Shown: in pieces, positions 1-8,373 of the stretch
How the letters are laid out: each line of letters begins with the position of its first letter
Position numbering within the stretch: position 1 is the stretch's first letter
Assembly (NCBI RefSeq): GCF_014192395.1
Contig: NZ_JACHXW010000033.1
Location: forward strand, 1-64,000
Source of the DNA: Paenibacillus endophyticus
Lineage (GTDB): Bacteria > Bacillota > Bacilli > Paenibacillales > Paenibacillaceae
Direction of reading: 5' to 3'
Length of the DNA: 64,000 nt
Notes under the pieces: model-generated
Told to the model about the DNA's origin: nothing
Databases searched by the model: none
What the model saw: the letters and a program-made list of their open reading frames with translations, nothing else
Program-made: the position numbers and the translations under genes

Positions 1-89
1 GCGTTCCCATACCGAACACGACCGTTAAGCCCTCCAGCGCCAATGGTACTTAGACCGCAGGGTCTTGGGAGAGTAGGACGTCGCCAAGC
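1..89 (+). rRNA. rrf: 5S ribosomal RNA, 3' part (5' end outside window)
   Basis: The sequence opens with the conserved CCATACCGAACACG loop of bacterial 5S rRNA. It continues through the GGTACT and GGGAGAGTAGGACG segments to a 3' end near GCCAAGC at about position 89. The first part of the molecule lies outside the window. An rRNA operon end directly upstream of ctsR is usual in Bacillales. Confidence 0.93.
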
Positions 90-94
90 ACGAG

Positions 95-127
95 AAACCT
101 ACCGCATTTATGCGGTAGGTTTTTTGT
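95..127 (+). terminator. rho-independent terminator of the rRNA operon
   Basis: A perfect 10-bp stem (97-106 with 111-120), a TTTA loop and a following T-run form a classical intrinsic terminator immediately after the 5S rRNA. Confidence 0.93.
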
Positions 128-219
128 TTTACCCGTTATTATGATTTATTTTCTAAAGGTATATGTATAAACGGCCTGCAACGACACCAAGCTAATGGTA
201 AATGATTTTTAAGGAGCAC

Positions 220-247
220 TTGACCTTTTGCGGAAATTGCATATAAT
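220..247 (+). promoter_or_regulatory. SigA promoter of the ctsR operon
   Basis: A -35 box TTGACC (220-225) and a perfect -10 box TATAAT (242-247) are separated by 16 bp. Transcription should start near 253-255, so the CtsR operator that follows lies across the initial transcribed region. Confidence 0.85.
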
Positions 248-255
248 AAAATCAA

Positions 256-272
256 GGTCAAAGAAAGTCAAA
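256..272 (+). promoter_or_regulatory. CtsR operator
   Basis: GGTCAAA (256-262) and AGTCAAA (266-272), separated by GAA, match exactly the known CtsR heptad direct repeat RGTCAAA-NAN-RGTCAAA. A partial third repeat (GTCAATT) follows. The position just downstream of the -10 box implies repression by blocking initiation, i.e. autoregulation of the operon and release on heat or protein stress. Confidence 0.92.
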
Positions 273-379
273 GTCAATTGTCCGAATATTTGGTGTATGA
301 CTGATTTGATTGTAACACCTTTACTGTTAATTTGTTTCAATTTTAGTTTTATTGGTTATTTCTCAGGGAGGTTGGTGGT

Positions 380-841
380 TTGCGAAACATTTCCGATCTC
401 ATCGAGCAGTATTTGAAGCATATGCTCCAGGATAGTCCGGAGGGCGCAGTAGAAATTCAACGCAATGACTTGGCTGACAAATTTTCATGTGTACCTTCGC
501 AAATCAATTATGTAATCAGTACTCGATTTACCATGGAGAAAGGATACATGGTTGAAAGTAAGCGCGGAGGCGGAGGCTATATCCGAATACATCGGATTGA
601 TCTTCCGGCACTGAAGGCAATTCAGTTCCACATCGAAGAAACGGTGGGGGAATGCGTGGACCAAGGTGCGGCGGAAGGACTTATTTATCAGCTTGAGGAA
701 GCAAGGCTTATAACCAAACGCGAAGGGAATTTGCTTCGTGCGGCAGTCCATCGCGATACCATCGCGCTCAAGCTGCCGTTAAGAGATGAAATTCGGGCGC
801 GGTTGCTTAGGTCCATGCTTATCTCACTGCTCGTTAAATAA
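380..841 (+). CDS. ctsR: CtsR, class III stress gene repressor
   Basis: The 153-residue protein matches CtsR in length and sequence: an N-terminal winged helix-turn-helix (about residues 1-70) with the glycine-rich wing KRGGGGYIRI that contacts DNA, and a C-terminal dimerisation and McsB-binding domain. It represses clp genes by binding the heptad repeats seen at 256-272. The start is a TTG with an AGGGAGG ribosome binding site 8 nt upstream. It is the first gene of the four-gene heat-shock operon, so it represses itself. An overlapping frame beginning at 228 has no independent support. Confidence 0.96.
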   Translation: MRNISDLIEQYLKHMLQDSPEGAVEIQRNDLADKFSCVPSQINYVISTRFTMEKGYMVESKRGGGGYIRIHRIDLPALKAIQFHIEETVGECVDQGAAEGLIYQLEEARLITKREGNLLRAAVHRDTIALKLPLRDEIRARLLRSMLISLLVK

Positions 842-876
842 CGAACAGCCGTTAATACCGGGAGGAGGGATCAGGC

Positions 877-1398
877 TTGTTTTGCCAAGAATGCGGCCAA
901 AAGCCGGCTACGCTTCATTTTACAAAAATCGTCAATGGTGAGAAAACCGAATTTCACATTTGTGAAAGCTGTGCTCGTGAGAAGGGAGAAGGCATTCCTG
1001 GCGCGCCGAATAGTTTTTCCATTCATAGTTTATTGTCAGGTCTTCTTGACTTCGAGCAGTTAGGAGGTTCGGGTATCGTCGGTATTAAGCAGCCAACGCT
1101 TCAATGCGAGGAATGCGGCCTTACTTATACGCAGTTCAGCAAGATCGGTCGTTTCGGCTGCAGCTCCTGTTATCAAGCGTTTGAAAGCAAGCTCGATCCG
1201 CTGCTCAAGCGTGTTCACAGCAGTACCGTGCACAGCGGCAAGATTCCCAAGCGCTCAGGCGGTCAAATCCAGTGCAAGCGGGAAATTGAGGAGCTGAGGC
1301 GGAACCTGCAGGAGAAGATTGATCAAGAGGAGTTCGAGAGCGCGGCACAGCTGCGTGACCGGATACGCGAGTTGGAACGAAAAATTGCAGACCTGTAG
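877..1398 (+). CDS. mcsA: McsA, activator of the McsB arginine kinase
   Basis: The 173-residue protein has two pairs of CxxC zinc motifs in its N-terminal half (FCQECG and CESC; then CEECG and CSSCY) and a C-terminal UVR-type helical segment (IDQEEFESAAQLRDRIREL), the standard McsA layout. In B. subtilis McsA stimulates McsB autophosphorylation and helps control CtsR. The start is TTG at 877, preceded by GGAGGAGG. It lies 35 nt after ctsR and 28 nt before the preferred mcsB start, in one operon. Confidence 0.95.
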   Translation: MFCQECGQKPATLHFTKIVNGEKTEFHICESCAREKGEGIPGAPNSFSIHSLLSGLLDFEQLGGSGIVGIKQPTLQCEECGLTYTQFSKIGRFGCSSCYQAFESKLDPLLKRVHSSTVHSGKIPKRSGGQIQCKREIEELRRNLQEKIDQEEFESAAQLRDRIRELERKIADL

Positions 1399-1426
1399 GC
1401 TGGCATAGAAGGAGTGAATGATCCTC

Positions 1427-2506
1427 TTGACTAAGCATCGATTCTCACAGCATGCGCTTAGTGAATGGATGAAGGACACTGGCCCCGAATCCGAAATTGT
1501 CATAAGCAGCAGAGTGCGGGTAGCGCGTAATTTACGTCATCAGCCTTTTCCGCTGCTTGCAACAAATCAGCAATCCAAGGATGTAATGGATCAGCTCACA
1601 GAAGTGAGTCAGAGCGGCAAGCTGCAGTCTATTGGTTCTTTTGAGACGATCGTATTATCGGATTTGAGTGAGCTTGATAAAAGGGTGCTTGTAGAAAAGC
1701 ATTTAATCAGTCCTAATTTAGCGAATGATTCGCGATGCGGGGCCGTTATTTTGAGCGATAACGAATCTGTTAGCATAATGATTAACGAAGAAGATCATTT
1801 GCGCATTCAATGTCTGTATCCGGGTTTTCAAATCCAGGAAGCATGGGCATTGGCCAGCGGAATTGACGATATTTTTGAGGAATCTGCGGATTATGCCTTT
1901 GATGAGAAACGCGGTTATCTGACGACTTGTCCGACGAATGTGGGAACGGGCATTCGAGCCTCGGTTATGATGCATCTTCCGGCTCTCGTGCTTACGTCGC
2001 AAATTAATCGCATATTGTCAGCGGTAACGCAGGTTGGATTAGCCGTTAGAGGATTGTATGGCGAAGGGAGTGAGGCACTTGGCAATTTATTTCAGGTGTC
2101 GAACCAAATTACGCTAGGACAATCGGAGAATGAAATCATTGAAAATTTATACGGCGTAGCAAGGCAAATTATTGAGCACGAGAAGGCTGCTCGCAAGCGG
2201 CTGATGCATGATTCAAGATTAAGGACAGAAGATCGCGTGAAAAGATCGTATGGGATATTATCACATGCCCAGATTATGGATTCGAAAGAATCTGCGCAGC
2301 GACTGTCTGATGTAAGGCTCGGCGCAGACCTCGGCATATTGCCGGATGTCACGCCGCATATGTTAAACGAGCTCTTAGTCATGACTCAGCCTGGATTCTT
2401 ACAGCAAACCTTCGATGAGAAGATGAGTCCAGACCAGAGGGATTTCAGAAGAGCAGAACTCATACGCAATCAATTGCGTGTGGAAAAAGGCCATGGGGGT
2501 GCGTAA
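1427..2506 (+). CDS. mcsB: McsB, protein-arginine kinase
   Basis: This is a phosphagen-kinase-fold protein (ATP:guanido phosphotransferase catalytic domain; SSRVRVARNL near the N-terminus, CPTNVGTGIRASV motif centrally). McsB phosphorylates arginines on CtsR and on aberrant proteins, marking them for ClpCP. Two starts compete: ATG at 1418 lies only 3 nt from the AAGGAG site, whereas TTG at 1427 gives the N-terminus MTKHRFSQHALSEWM, which matches the family length better (359 residues); I chose the latter. The stop is 2 nt before clpC, so translation is probably coupled. Confidence 0.95.
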   Translation: MTKHRFSQHALSEWMKDTGPESEIVISSRVRVARNLRHQPFPLLATNQQSKDVMDQLTEVSQSGKLQSIGSFETIVLSDLSELDKRVLVEKHLISPNLANDSRCGAVILSDNESVSIMINEEDHLRIQCLYPGFQIQEAWALASGIDDIFEESADYAFDEKRGYLTTCPTNVGTGIRASVMMHLPALVLTSQINRILSAVTQVGLAVRGLYGEGSEALGNLFQVSNQITLGQSENEIIENLYGVARQIIEHEKAARKRLMHDSRLRTEDRVKRSYGILSHAQIMDSKESAQRLSDVRLGADLGILPDVTPHMLNELLVMTQPGFLQQTFDEKMSPDQRDFRRAELIRNQLRVEKGHGGA

Positions 2507-2508
2507 CT

Positions 2509-4968
2509 ATGATGTTTGGAAGATTTACGGAGCGAGCACAGAAGGTGCTGGCATTGGCGCAGGAAGAAGCGGTTCGTCTAGGACATAACAATATAGGTAC
2601 GGAGCATATTTTACTTGGTCTTATTCGCGAAGGGGAAGGCATAGCAGCAAAAGCATTAATCGGGCTGGGACTCGGGCTTGAAAAAATTCAGGACGAGGTT
2701 GAAGCATTGATCGGCCGCGGTCAAGAACAGCCTAACAATATTGCTTATACGCCTCGCGCGAAAAAAGTAATTGAGCTCTCGATGGATGAGGCAAGAAAGC
2801 TTGGACATACGTATGTAGGCACGGAGCATATTCTGCTCGGCCTTATTCGTGAAGGAGAAGGCGTGGCAGCGCGCGTGCTCAATAATCTCGGCATTAGCCT
2901 TAATAAGGCTCGTCAGCAAGTATTGCAGCTTCTAGGCAGCAGTGAGGCCGTATCGAGCAATCACGGATCTCAAGCCAACGTAAGCACGCCGACGCTAGAT
3001 GGTCTTGCCAGAGATTTGACCGCCTATGCAAAAGAAGGAAATCTTGATCCTGTTATTGGGCGCAGCAAGGAAATCGAGCGCGTTATTCAAGTGCTTAGCC
3101 GCCGTACCAAAAATAATCCCGTACTGATTGGCGAACCGGGCGTTGGTAAGACAGCCATTGCCGAGGGTCTTGCCCAGAAAATTATTGAAAATGAAATTCC
3201 TGAAACATTGCGTGATAAACGCGTAATGACGTTAGATATGGGTTCGGTTGTAGCGGGTACGAAATACCGCGGCGAGTTCGAGGATCGTCTTAAAAAGATC
3301 ATGGACGAAATTCGGCAAGCAGGCAATATCATTCTCTTCATCGATGAGCTTCATACACTTATTGGTGCAGGCGGGGCAGAAGGAGCGATTGACGCATCGA
3401 ACATTCTAAAGCCGGCATTGGCACGCGGCGAATTGCAATGCATCGGCGCTACGACGCTGGATGAATACCGGAAGTACATCGAGAAGGATGCGGCGTTAGA
3501 ACGCCGATTCCAGCCGATAACGGTGGATCAGCCATCTCCTGAGGAAGCGATTCAAATTTTGTACGGTTTGCGTGACCGATATGAGGCACATCACCGTGTG
3601 AAAATTACGGATGAAGCGATTGTGCAAGCGGTGAAGCTGTCAGATCGCTATATTCCAGATCGGTTCCTGCCGGATAAAGCGATTGATCTTATTGATGAAG
3701 CTGGTTCCAAAGTGCGTTTGAATTCTTACACGGTACCTCCCAACTTGAAACAGCTAGAAAACCGTCTTGAGGATATTCGCAAAGAAAAGGATGCAGCGGT
3801 TCAGAGCCAGGAGTTCGAGAAAGCTGCGGCGCTTCGTGATACGGAGCAAAAAATTCGCGAAGAGCTCGACATTACGAAAAACCAGTGGAAAGAAAAACAA
3901 GGGCGTACTGATTCTGAAGTAACGCCGGAGGATATTGCTCAGGTCGTTGCAAGCTGGACAGGAATTCCGGTAAGCAAAATGGCCGAAGGCGAAACCGAGC
4001 GCTTGCTGAAGATGGAAGATATCCTCCATGATCGTATCATAGGTCAAGAGGATGCGGTTAAATCGGTTTCGAGAGCTATTCGCCGTGCTCGTGCAGGCTT
4101 GAAGGATCCGAAGCGTCCTATCGGCTCATTCATATTCCTAGGTCCGACTGGTGTAGGTAAAACAGAGCTGGCAAGAGCGCTTGCCGAAGCGATGTTCGGA
4201 GATGAGAATGCCGTTATCCGAATCGACATGTCGGAATACATGGAGAAGCACTCTACGTCCCGTCTAGTCGGAGCGCCTCCGGGCTACGTTGGCTATGAAG
4301 AAGGCGGCCAATTGACCGAGAAGGTTCGCCGCAAGCCTTACTCCGTGGTGTTGCTCGATGAGATCGAGAAAGCCCATCCGGAAGTATTTAATATTTTGCT
4401 GCAAGTGCTTGAAGATGGCAGACTGACCGATTCGAAAGGACGTATGGTCGATTTCCGCAATACTTTGATCATCATGACTTCGAATGTCGGCGCCGATCAA
4501 ATTAAAAAGAATTCTTCCTTGGGCTTTACCGCCGTTCAGGATGCAGGACGTGATTTCTTGCAAATGAAGGACAAAGTTATGGCGGAGCTTAAGAAAAGCT
4601 TCCGTCCTGAGTTCTTGAACCGTATCGATGAAAGCATCGTGTTCCATTCGCTTGGTGAGGAGCATATCGCTCAAATCGTAACGCTGATGTCAGAGGAGCT
4701 TCGCAAGCGCCTGCGCGAGCAAGAGGTTGACTTCCTATTGACCGATGCTGCCAAAGCGTTTCTTGCCAAAGAAGGCTACGACCCGCAATATGGAGCACGT
4801 CCGTTGCGTCGTGCTATTCAGAAGCATATCGAGGATCGCTTATCAGAGGATCTGCTAATGGGCAAAATCCAAAAAGGCGATACGTTCACAATCGATGAAA
4901 AAGACGGCGGCTTAACGGTCAGCAAGTCTATTTCGGAACAAGAGCCTGAGGAATCCACAACCAAGTAA
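2509..4968 (+). CDS. clpC: ClpC, AAA+ unfoldase of the ClpCP protease
   Basis: The 819-residue protein has two N-terminal Clp repeats (about 1-145), a first AAA+ domain with Walker A GEPGVGKT at 208-215, a UVR/middle-domain coiled coil at about 414-455 (binding site for adaptors such as MecA or McsB), and a second AAA+ domain with Walker A GPTGVGKT at 545-552 and the usual VGAPPGYVGYEEGG pore loop. It unfolds substrates, including arginine-phosphorylated proteins, for ClpP. There are two adjacent ATGs (2509, 2512); the first is 7 nt from a GGGGGTG site. It is the last gene of the CtsR operon and is followed by a terminator. Confidence 0.97.
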   Translation: MMFGRFTERAQKVLALAQEEAVRLGHNNIGTEHILLGLIREGEGIAAKALIGLGLGLEKIQDEVEALIGRGQEQPNNIAYTPRAKKVIELSMDEARKLGHTYVGTEHILLGLIREGEGVAARVLNNLGISLNKARQQVLQLLGSSEAVSSNHGSQANVSTPTLDGLARDLTAYAKEGNLDPVIGRSKEIERVIQVLSRRTKNNPVLIGEPGVGKTAIAEGLAQKIIENEIPETLRDKRVMTLDMGSVVAGTKYRGEFEDRLKKIMDEIRQAGNIILFIDELHTLIGAGGAEGAIDASNILKPALARGELQCIGATTLDEYRKYIEKDAALERRFQPITVDQPSPEEAIQILYGLRDRYEAHHRVKITDEAIVQAVKLSDRYIPDRFLPDKAIDLIDEAGSKVRLNSYTVPPNLKQLENRLEDIRKEKDAAVQSQEFEKAAALRDTEQKIREELDITKNQWKEKQGRTDSEVTPEDIAQVVASWTGIPVSKMAEGETERLLKMEDILHDRIIGQEDAVKSVSRAIRRARAGLKDPKRPIGSFIFLGPTGVGKTELARALAEAMFGDENAVIRIDMSEYMEKHSTSRLVGAPPGYVGYEEGGQLTEKVRRKPYSVVLLDEIEKAHPEVFNILLQVLEDGRLTDSKGRMVDFRNTLIIMTSNVGADQIKKNSSLGFTAVQDAGRDFLQMKDKVMAELKKSFRPEFLNRIDESIVFHSLGEEHIAQIVTLMSEELRKRLREQEVDFLLTDAAKAFLAKEGYDPQYGARPLRRAIQKHIEDRLSEDLLMGKIQKGDTFTIDEKDGGLTVSKSISEQEPEESTTK

Positions 4969-4993
4969 TACAACCCAATAATCGTTTAATGCG

Positions 4994-5040
4994 AGCTGTC
5001 CCGCGAACAGAAACATCAGTCTGCGGGACAGCTTTTATTT
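4994..5040 (+). terminator. intrinsic terminator of the ctsR-clpC operon
   Basis: An 11-bp perfect stem, AGCTGTCCCGC (4994-5004) with GCGGGACAGCT (5023-5033), is followed by a T-rich tail. Confidence 0.9.
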
Positions 5041-5049
5041 TGCAATTAA

Positions 5050-5077
5050 TTGACAATGAGAATCATTATCGTATAAT
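5050..5077 (+). promoter_or_regulatory. Promoter with embedded Fur box
   Basis: Perfect TTGACA (5050-5055) and TATAAT (5072-5077) boxes are spaced 16 bp apart. The spacer holds TGAGAAT-C-ATTATCG (5057-5071), which matches the Bacillus Fur 7-1-7 consensus TGATAATNATTATCA at 12 of 14 defined positions. A Fur dimer here would cover both promoter elements, so iron-dependent repression is predicted. Confidence 0.82.
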
Positions 5078-5113
5078 AGAAGAATAGGATGCGATACAAT
5101 AGGAGGAACAACG

Positions 5114-5485
5114 ATGATAGTTGTTACCAATACGATAAAAGTAAAAAAAGGTTATGGGGAGACTGTGGCTAACCGATTCGAAAATTCAAAGGGAATTGAT
5201 TTATCCCCAGGGTTTTTACGAATGGAGGTATTGTTCACGGAAGGACTAGAGGAGTGCGATGAGCTGAAGGTCAGCACGACTTGGGAAAATAAAGCGTCTT
5301 TTGAGGGCTGGGTGAACAGTGACTCCTTCCGGCAAGCACATGCATACAAGGGATCGCATAAGTCCGCGGAAGGGAAGCAAACAGAATGCGTAATGCTTGG
5401 TTCGCAGCTCACTACGCATCGCGTACTAGTTGCCAGACAAGCGGGAATTGTACAGCACAGTGAAGGCGTGTCGGATGCTGAATGA
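5114..5485 (+). CDS. IsdG/HmoA-like heme-degrading monooxygenase (antibiotic biosynthesis monooxygenase fold)
   Basis: The first ~105 residues of this 123-residue protein align with the small dimeric heme monooxygenases IsdG and HmoA. The catalytic triad of IsdG (Asn7, Trp67, His77) has counterparts at Asn6, Trp66 and His76, in the context WENKASFEGWVNSDSF...AH. Such cytosolic enzymes open the heme ring and release iron. The preceding promoter carries a Fur box, which fits an iron-scavenging role. The ribosome binding site AGGAGG precedes the ATG. The gene stands alone between two terminators. The C-terminal ~18 residues are extra relative to IsdG. Assignment is by sequence pattern, not by a search. 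Confidence 0.82.
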   Translation: MIVVTNTIKVKKGYGETVANRFENSKGIDLSPGFLRMEVLFTEGLEECDELKVSTTWENKASFEGWVNSDSFRQAHAYKGSHKSAEGKQTECVMLGSQLTTHRVLVARQAGIVQHSEGVSDAE

Positions 5486-5512
5486 ATGTTACGAATATAA
5501 AGGTATTGGAGC

Positions 5513-5549
5513 GCTCTCTTATCCACTGTGGATAAAGGGAGCCTTTTTT
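5513..5549 (+). terminator. intrinsic terminator of the heme monooxygenase gene
   Basis: GCTCTC-TTATCC (5513-5524) pairs with GGATAA-GGGAGC (5530-5542) with one bulged A and a 5-nt loop, followed by TTTTTT. The inner stem consists of two facing DnaA-box sequences. Confidence 0.85.
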
Positions 5550-5676
5550 ATGCCGTTTTTTCAAGCTGCTGCTGTGGGGATATGTTGATGACTTGTGGAT
5601 AATGTTGATAAGTTGTTGGCAAATCTGTGGATAGAATAAAAAAACGGGCAAATGGGATAGGTTTAGCTGTGGTTAA
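5519..5676 (+). promoter_or_regulatory. DnaA-box cluster upstream of radA
   Basis: Two perfect DnaA boxes (TGTGGATAA, reverse complement of TTATCCACA) lie at 5527-5535 and 5594-5602. One-mismatch boxes lie at 5519-5527 (opposite strand), 5603-5611, 5626-5634 and 5668-5676, and a two-mismatch box at 5583-5591. All but the first point the same way. The rest of this 345-bp gap before radA holds no gene that I can support, and I found no convincing SigA promoter for radA. Confidence 0.7.
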
Positions 5677-5831
5677 CGAATAATAGCTAGGTTATCGCCT
5701 TTTTTTCGTGCACAATGTGGGTTTATACATGGGGGATAAAATGGTAAACTTTATATAGTGTTAGTTTAAGCAGAATCGCTAGGGTTGGCTTCATCTATTC
5801 ATGCTAGCCCATAACGTTTAAGGAGTATAGA

Positions 5832-7199
5832 ATGGCCAAAATAAAAACGAAGTTTGTTTGTTCAGAATGCGGGACCGAATCGGCGAAATGGCTTGGCAAA
5901 TGCCCGGGCTGCCATGCATGGAATTCCATGGTCGAAGAGAAGGAAACAGTGGTTAAAACGAAGGGAGTCGGATTGTCTTCGTTTCATGCGAAAGAAAAGC
6001 CGCAGTCCATCATACATATAGAAAGTGGGCAAGAGCCACGTATTGAAACAAGGATGCTTGAGCTAAACCGCGTGTTAGGCGGAGGCGTTGTGCCGGGCTC
6101 ATTAATCCTTGTCGGCGGAGACCCAGGTATCGGGAAGTCAACGCTGCTGCTCCAGACCTCGCATGCCCTTGCCGTGAAAGGGCTAAAGGTTCTTTATATT
6201 TCGGGAGAGGAGTCGGTACGGCAAACGCGGCTTAGAGCGGATCGTCTAGGTGCCTTGACGGAATCGCTGTATGTATTATGCGAGACCAATATGGAGCAAA
6301 TTAACGATGCGATCGAATCGGTTCAGCCGGATTTTCTCGTCATTGACTCCATACAGACCGTATATGACCCCAATGTGCAATCTGCGCCTGGAAGCGTATC
6401 GCAGGTTCGTGAATGTACAGCGCATTTCATGAGAGTAGCCAAAATCAAAGGAGTTGCAACGGTTCTGGTCGGCCACGTTACGAAGGAAGGGGCTATTGCC
6501 GGCCCAAGATTGCTTGAGCATATGGTCGATTGTGTTCTTTATTTCGAGGGAGAGCGCCATCATACTTATCGCATTTTGCGTGCTGTCAAAAACCGTTTCG
6601 GTTCGACGAATGAAATCGGCATTTTCGAAATGGGCGAGGATGGACTTCGGGAAGTTTCGAACCCTTCAGAATTGTTCTTATCCGAGCGGCCGCTTGGCGT
6701 ATCTGGTTCGACGGTCGTTGCGAGCATGGAGGGAACTAGACCCGTACTCGTGGAGCTCCAGGCGCTAGTGGCGACAACAAACTTTCCATCCCCGCGAAGA
6801 ATGTCAACGGGTATCGACCACAACCGCATGGCGCTTATAATCGCGGTGCTCGAGAAGCGCAACGGAATGTTTTTGCAAACGCAGGATGCTTATTTGAATG
6901 TGGCAGGCGGTGTAAAGCTTGACGAGCCGGCAGTCGATCTCGCGGCTGCAGTCAGCATTGCCTCCAGCTTTCGAGACGCGCCAACGAAGCCATACGATGT
7001 TATATTTGGCGAGGTTGGGCTTACGGGTGAGGTTCGCGCAGTATCTCGGGCGGAACAGCGGGTGAAAGAAGCAGAGAAGCTGGGCTTCAAACGCGTTATT
7101 ATGCCGGAGAAAAGTTTAAAAGGGTGGAAGCCGCCCGAAGGTATTGAAATTATCGGCGTAAGCACAGTGTCGGAAGCACTTAAGGCAGCGCTTGGATAG
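5832..7199 (+). CDS. radA: RadA, DNA repair ATPase / branch-migration helicase
   Basis: The 455-residue protein has the canonical RadA layout: an N-terminal C4 zinc finger (Cys10, Cys13, Cys24, Cys27), a RecA-like ATPase core with Walker A GDPGIGKS at 96-103, the RadA-specific KNRFG motif at 253-257, and a C-terminal Lon-protease-like domain. It promotes D-loop branch migration in homologous recombination and transformation, and in B. subtilis it interacts with and restrains DisA. The ATG follows an AAGGAG site. disA begins 11 nt after its stop, so they form one transcription unit. Confidence 0.97.
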   Translation: MAKIKTKFVCSECGTESAKWLGKCPGCHAWNSMVEEKETVVKTKGVGLSSFHAKEKPQSIIHIESGQEPRIETRMLELNRVLGGGVVPGSLILVGGDPGIGKSTLLLQTSHALAVKGLKVLYISGEESVRQTRLRADRLGALTESLYVLCETNMEQINDAIESVQPDFLVIDSIQTVYDPNVQSAPGSVSQVRECTAHFMRVAKIKGVATVLVGHVTKEGAIAGPRLLEHMVDCVLYFEGERHHTYRILRAVKNRFGSTNEIGIFEMGEDGLREVSNPSELFLSERPLGVSGSTVVASMEGTRPVLVELQALVATTNFPSPRRMSTGIDHNRMALIIAVLEKRNGMFLQTQDAYLNVAGGVKLDEPAVDLAAAVSIASSFRDAPTKPYDVIFGEVGLTGEVRAVSRAEQRVKEAEKLGFKRVIMPEKSLKGWKPPEGIEIIGVSTVSEALKAALG

Positions 7200-7210
7200 G
7201 GGGGCAGACG

Positions 7211-8287
7211 ATGAAAGAACCTACTCAGCTTGAAATTATGAATCAATTGTTGCAATTAGTCGCACCAGGTACCCCTTTTCGTGATGGGCTTGAGAATGTG
7301 CTTCGGGCCAAAACGGGGGCATTGCTTGTTGTAGGCTACAGTCCTGAGGTTATGGAGGTCGTCGATGGGGGTTTCTCCATTAACTGCGATTTCTCGCCTA
7401 ACTATTTGTATGAGCTAGCCAAAATGGATGGCGCGATTATACTAAGCGAGGATATGCGAAGGATATTGTATGCGAACACGCAGCTCATCCCGAACAGCTC
7501 GATTCCGTCGATAGAAACGGGAATTAGGCACCGTACGGCGGAGCGCGTGGCGAAGCAGACCGGCAAGCTGGTCGTTTCCATATCCCAGCGGCGCAACATC
7601 ATTACACTTTACCAAGGCAACCTCAGATACTCTCTGAAAGATATGGGCGTCATTCTAACGAAAGCGAATCAAGCGATTCAAACGCTGGAGAAATACAAAG
7701 CGGTGCTAAGCCAATCATTTACGAATTTATCGGCGCTTGAGTTCGAGGAGCTGGTTACCCTCCAGGAAGTGGCTCATGTCATCCAGCGCGTTGAGATGGT
7801 GCTGCGAATAAAAATGGAAATCAAACGCTACGTGAATGAGCTTGGTACGGAAGGCCGTCTTATCAGCATGCAAATGGATGAGCTGGTTGGAGGCGTGGAA
7901 GAGGACGCCTGGTACTTACTTAAAGACTACGCGAAAGAAAATTCGGATGAAAAAATCCGGGAAATTCGTGCTGGTCTGAAAAAACTAAGCTCGGATGAGC
8001 TATTGGATGCACCGCCAATCATTCGGCTAATTGGTTACCAACATACAAGCAATATGAATGATGAATCCGTCTCGCCTCGCGGATACCGTTTACTGAACAA
8101 AATTCCTCGATTGCCGCTCATCATCATGAATAACTTAATTGAACGTTTTGGACGTCTGCCTCATATTCTGATGGCCACAATCGAGGAGCTGGACGAAGTA
8201 GAGGGCATTGGAGAAGTACGTGCACGTGCGATCAAAGAGGGTCTTAAGCGGATTCAAGAGCAGATGTTCATTGACAGGCAAATCTAA
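7211..8287 (+). CDS. disA: DisA, DNA integrity scanning diadenylate cyclase
   Basis: The 358-residue protein makes c-di-AMP from two ATP molecules and scans DNA for recombination intermediates. The DAC domain carries DGA at residues 73-75 and the RHRTAER motif at 106-112, both needed for catalysis. A helical spine follows, and the C-terminus has a tandem helix-hairpin-helix DNA-binding domain (LIERFGRLPHILMA and ELDEVEGIGEVRARAI). The start ATG follows a G-rich ribosome binding site. The radA-disA pair is conserved in Bacillales. Confidence 0.97.
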   Translation: MKEPTQLEIMNQLLQLVAPGTPFRDGLENVLRAKTGALLVVGYSPEVMEVVDGGFSINCDFSPNYLYELAKMDGAIILSEDMRRILYANTQLIPNSSIPSIETGIRHRTAERVAKQTGKLVVSISQRRNIITLYQGNLRYSLKDMGVILTKANQAIQTLEKYKAVLSQSFTNLSALEFEELVTLQEVAHVIQRVEMVLRIKMEIKRYVNELGTEGRLISMQMDELVGGVEEDAWYLLKDYAKENSDEKIREIRAGLKKLSSDELLDAPPIIRLIGYQHTSNMNDESVSPRGYRLLNKIPRLPLIIMNNLIERFGRLPHILMATIEELDEVEGIGEVRARAIKEGLKRIQEQMFIDRQI

Positions 8288-8373
8288 ATCCCATACAATA
8301 GATAGAATGTGGTTCTGTACGAACTTGTGCATTCGTTCGTGTTTTGGGGCATAGTAGAGAAGAGGTGGAAAAG

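Noticed and set aside
228..416. 62-codon frame across the ctsR promoter region
   Set aside because: It contains the CtsR operator and overlaps the ctsR start in another frame; not a gene.
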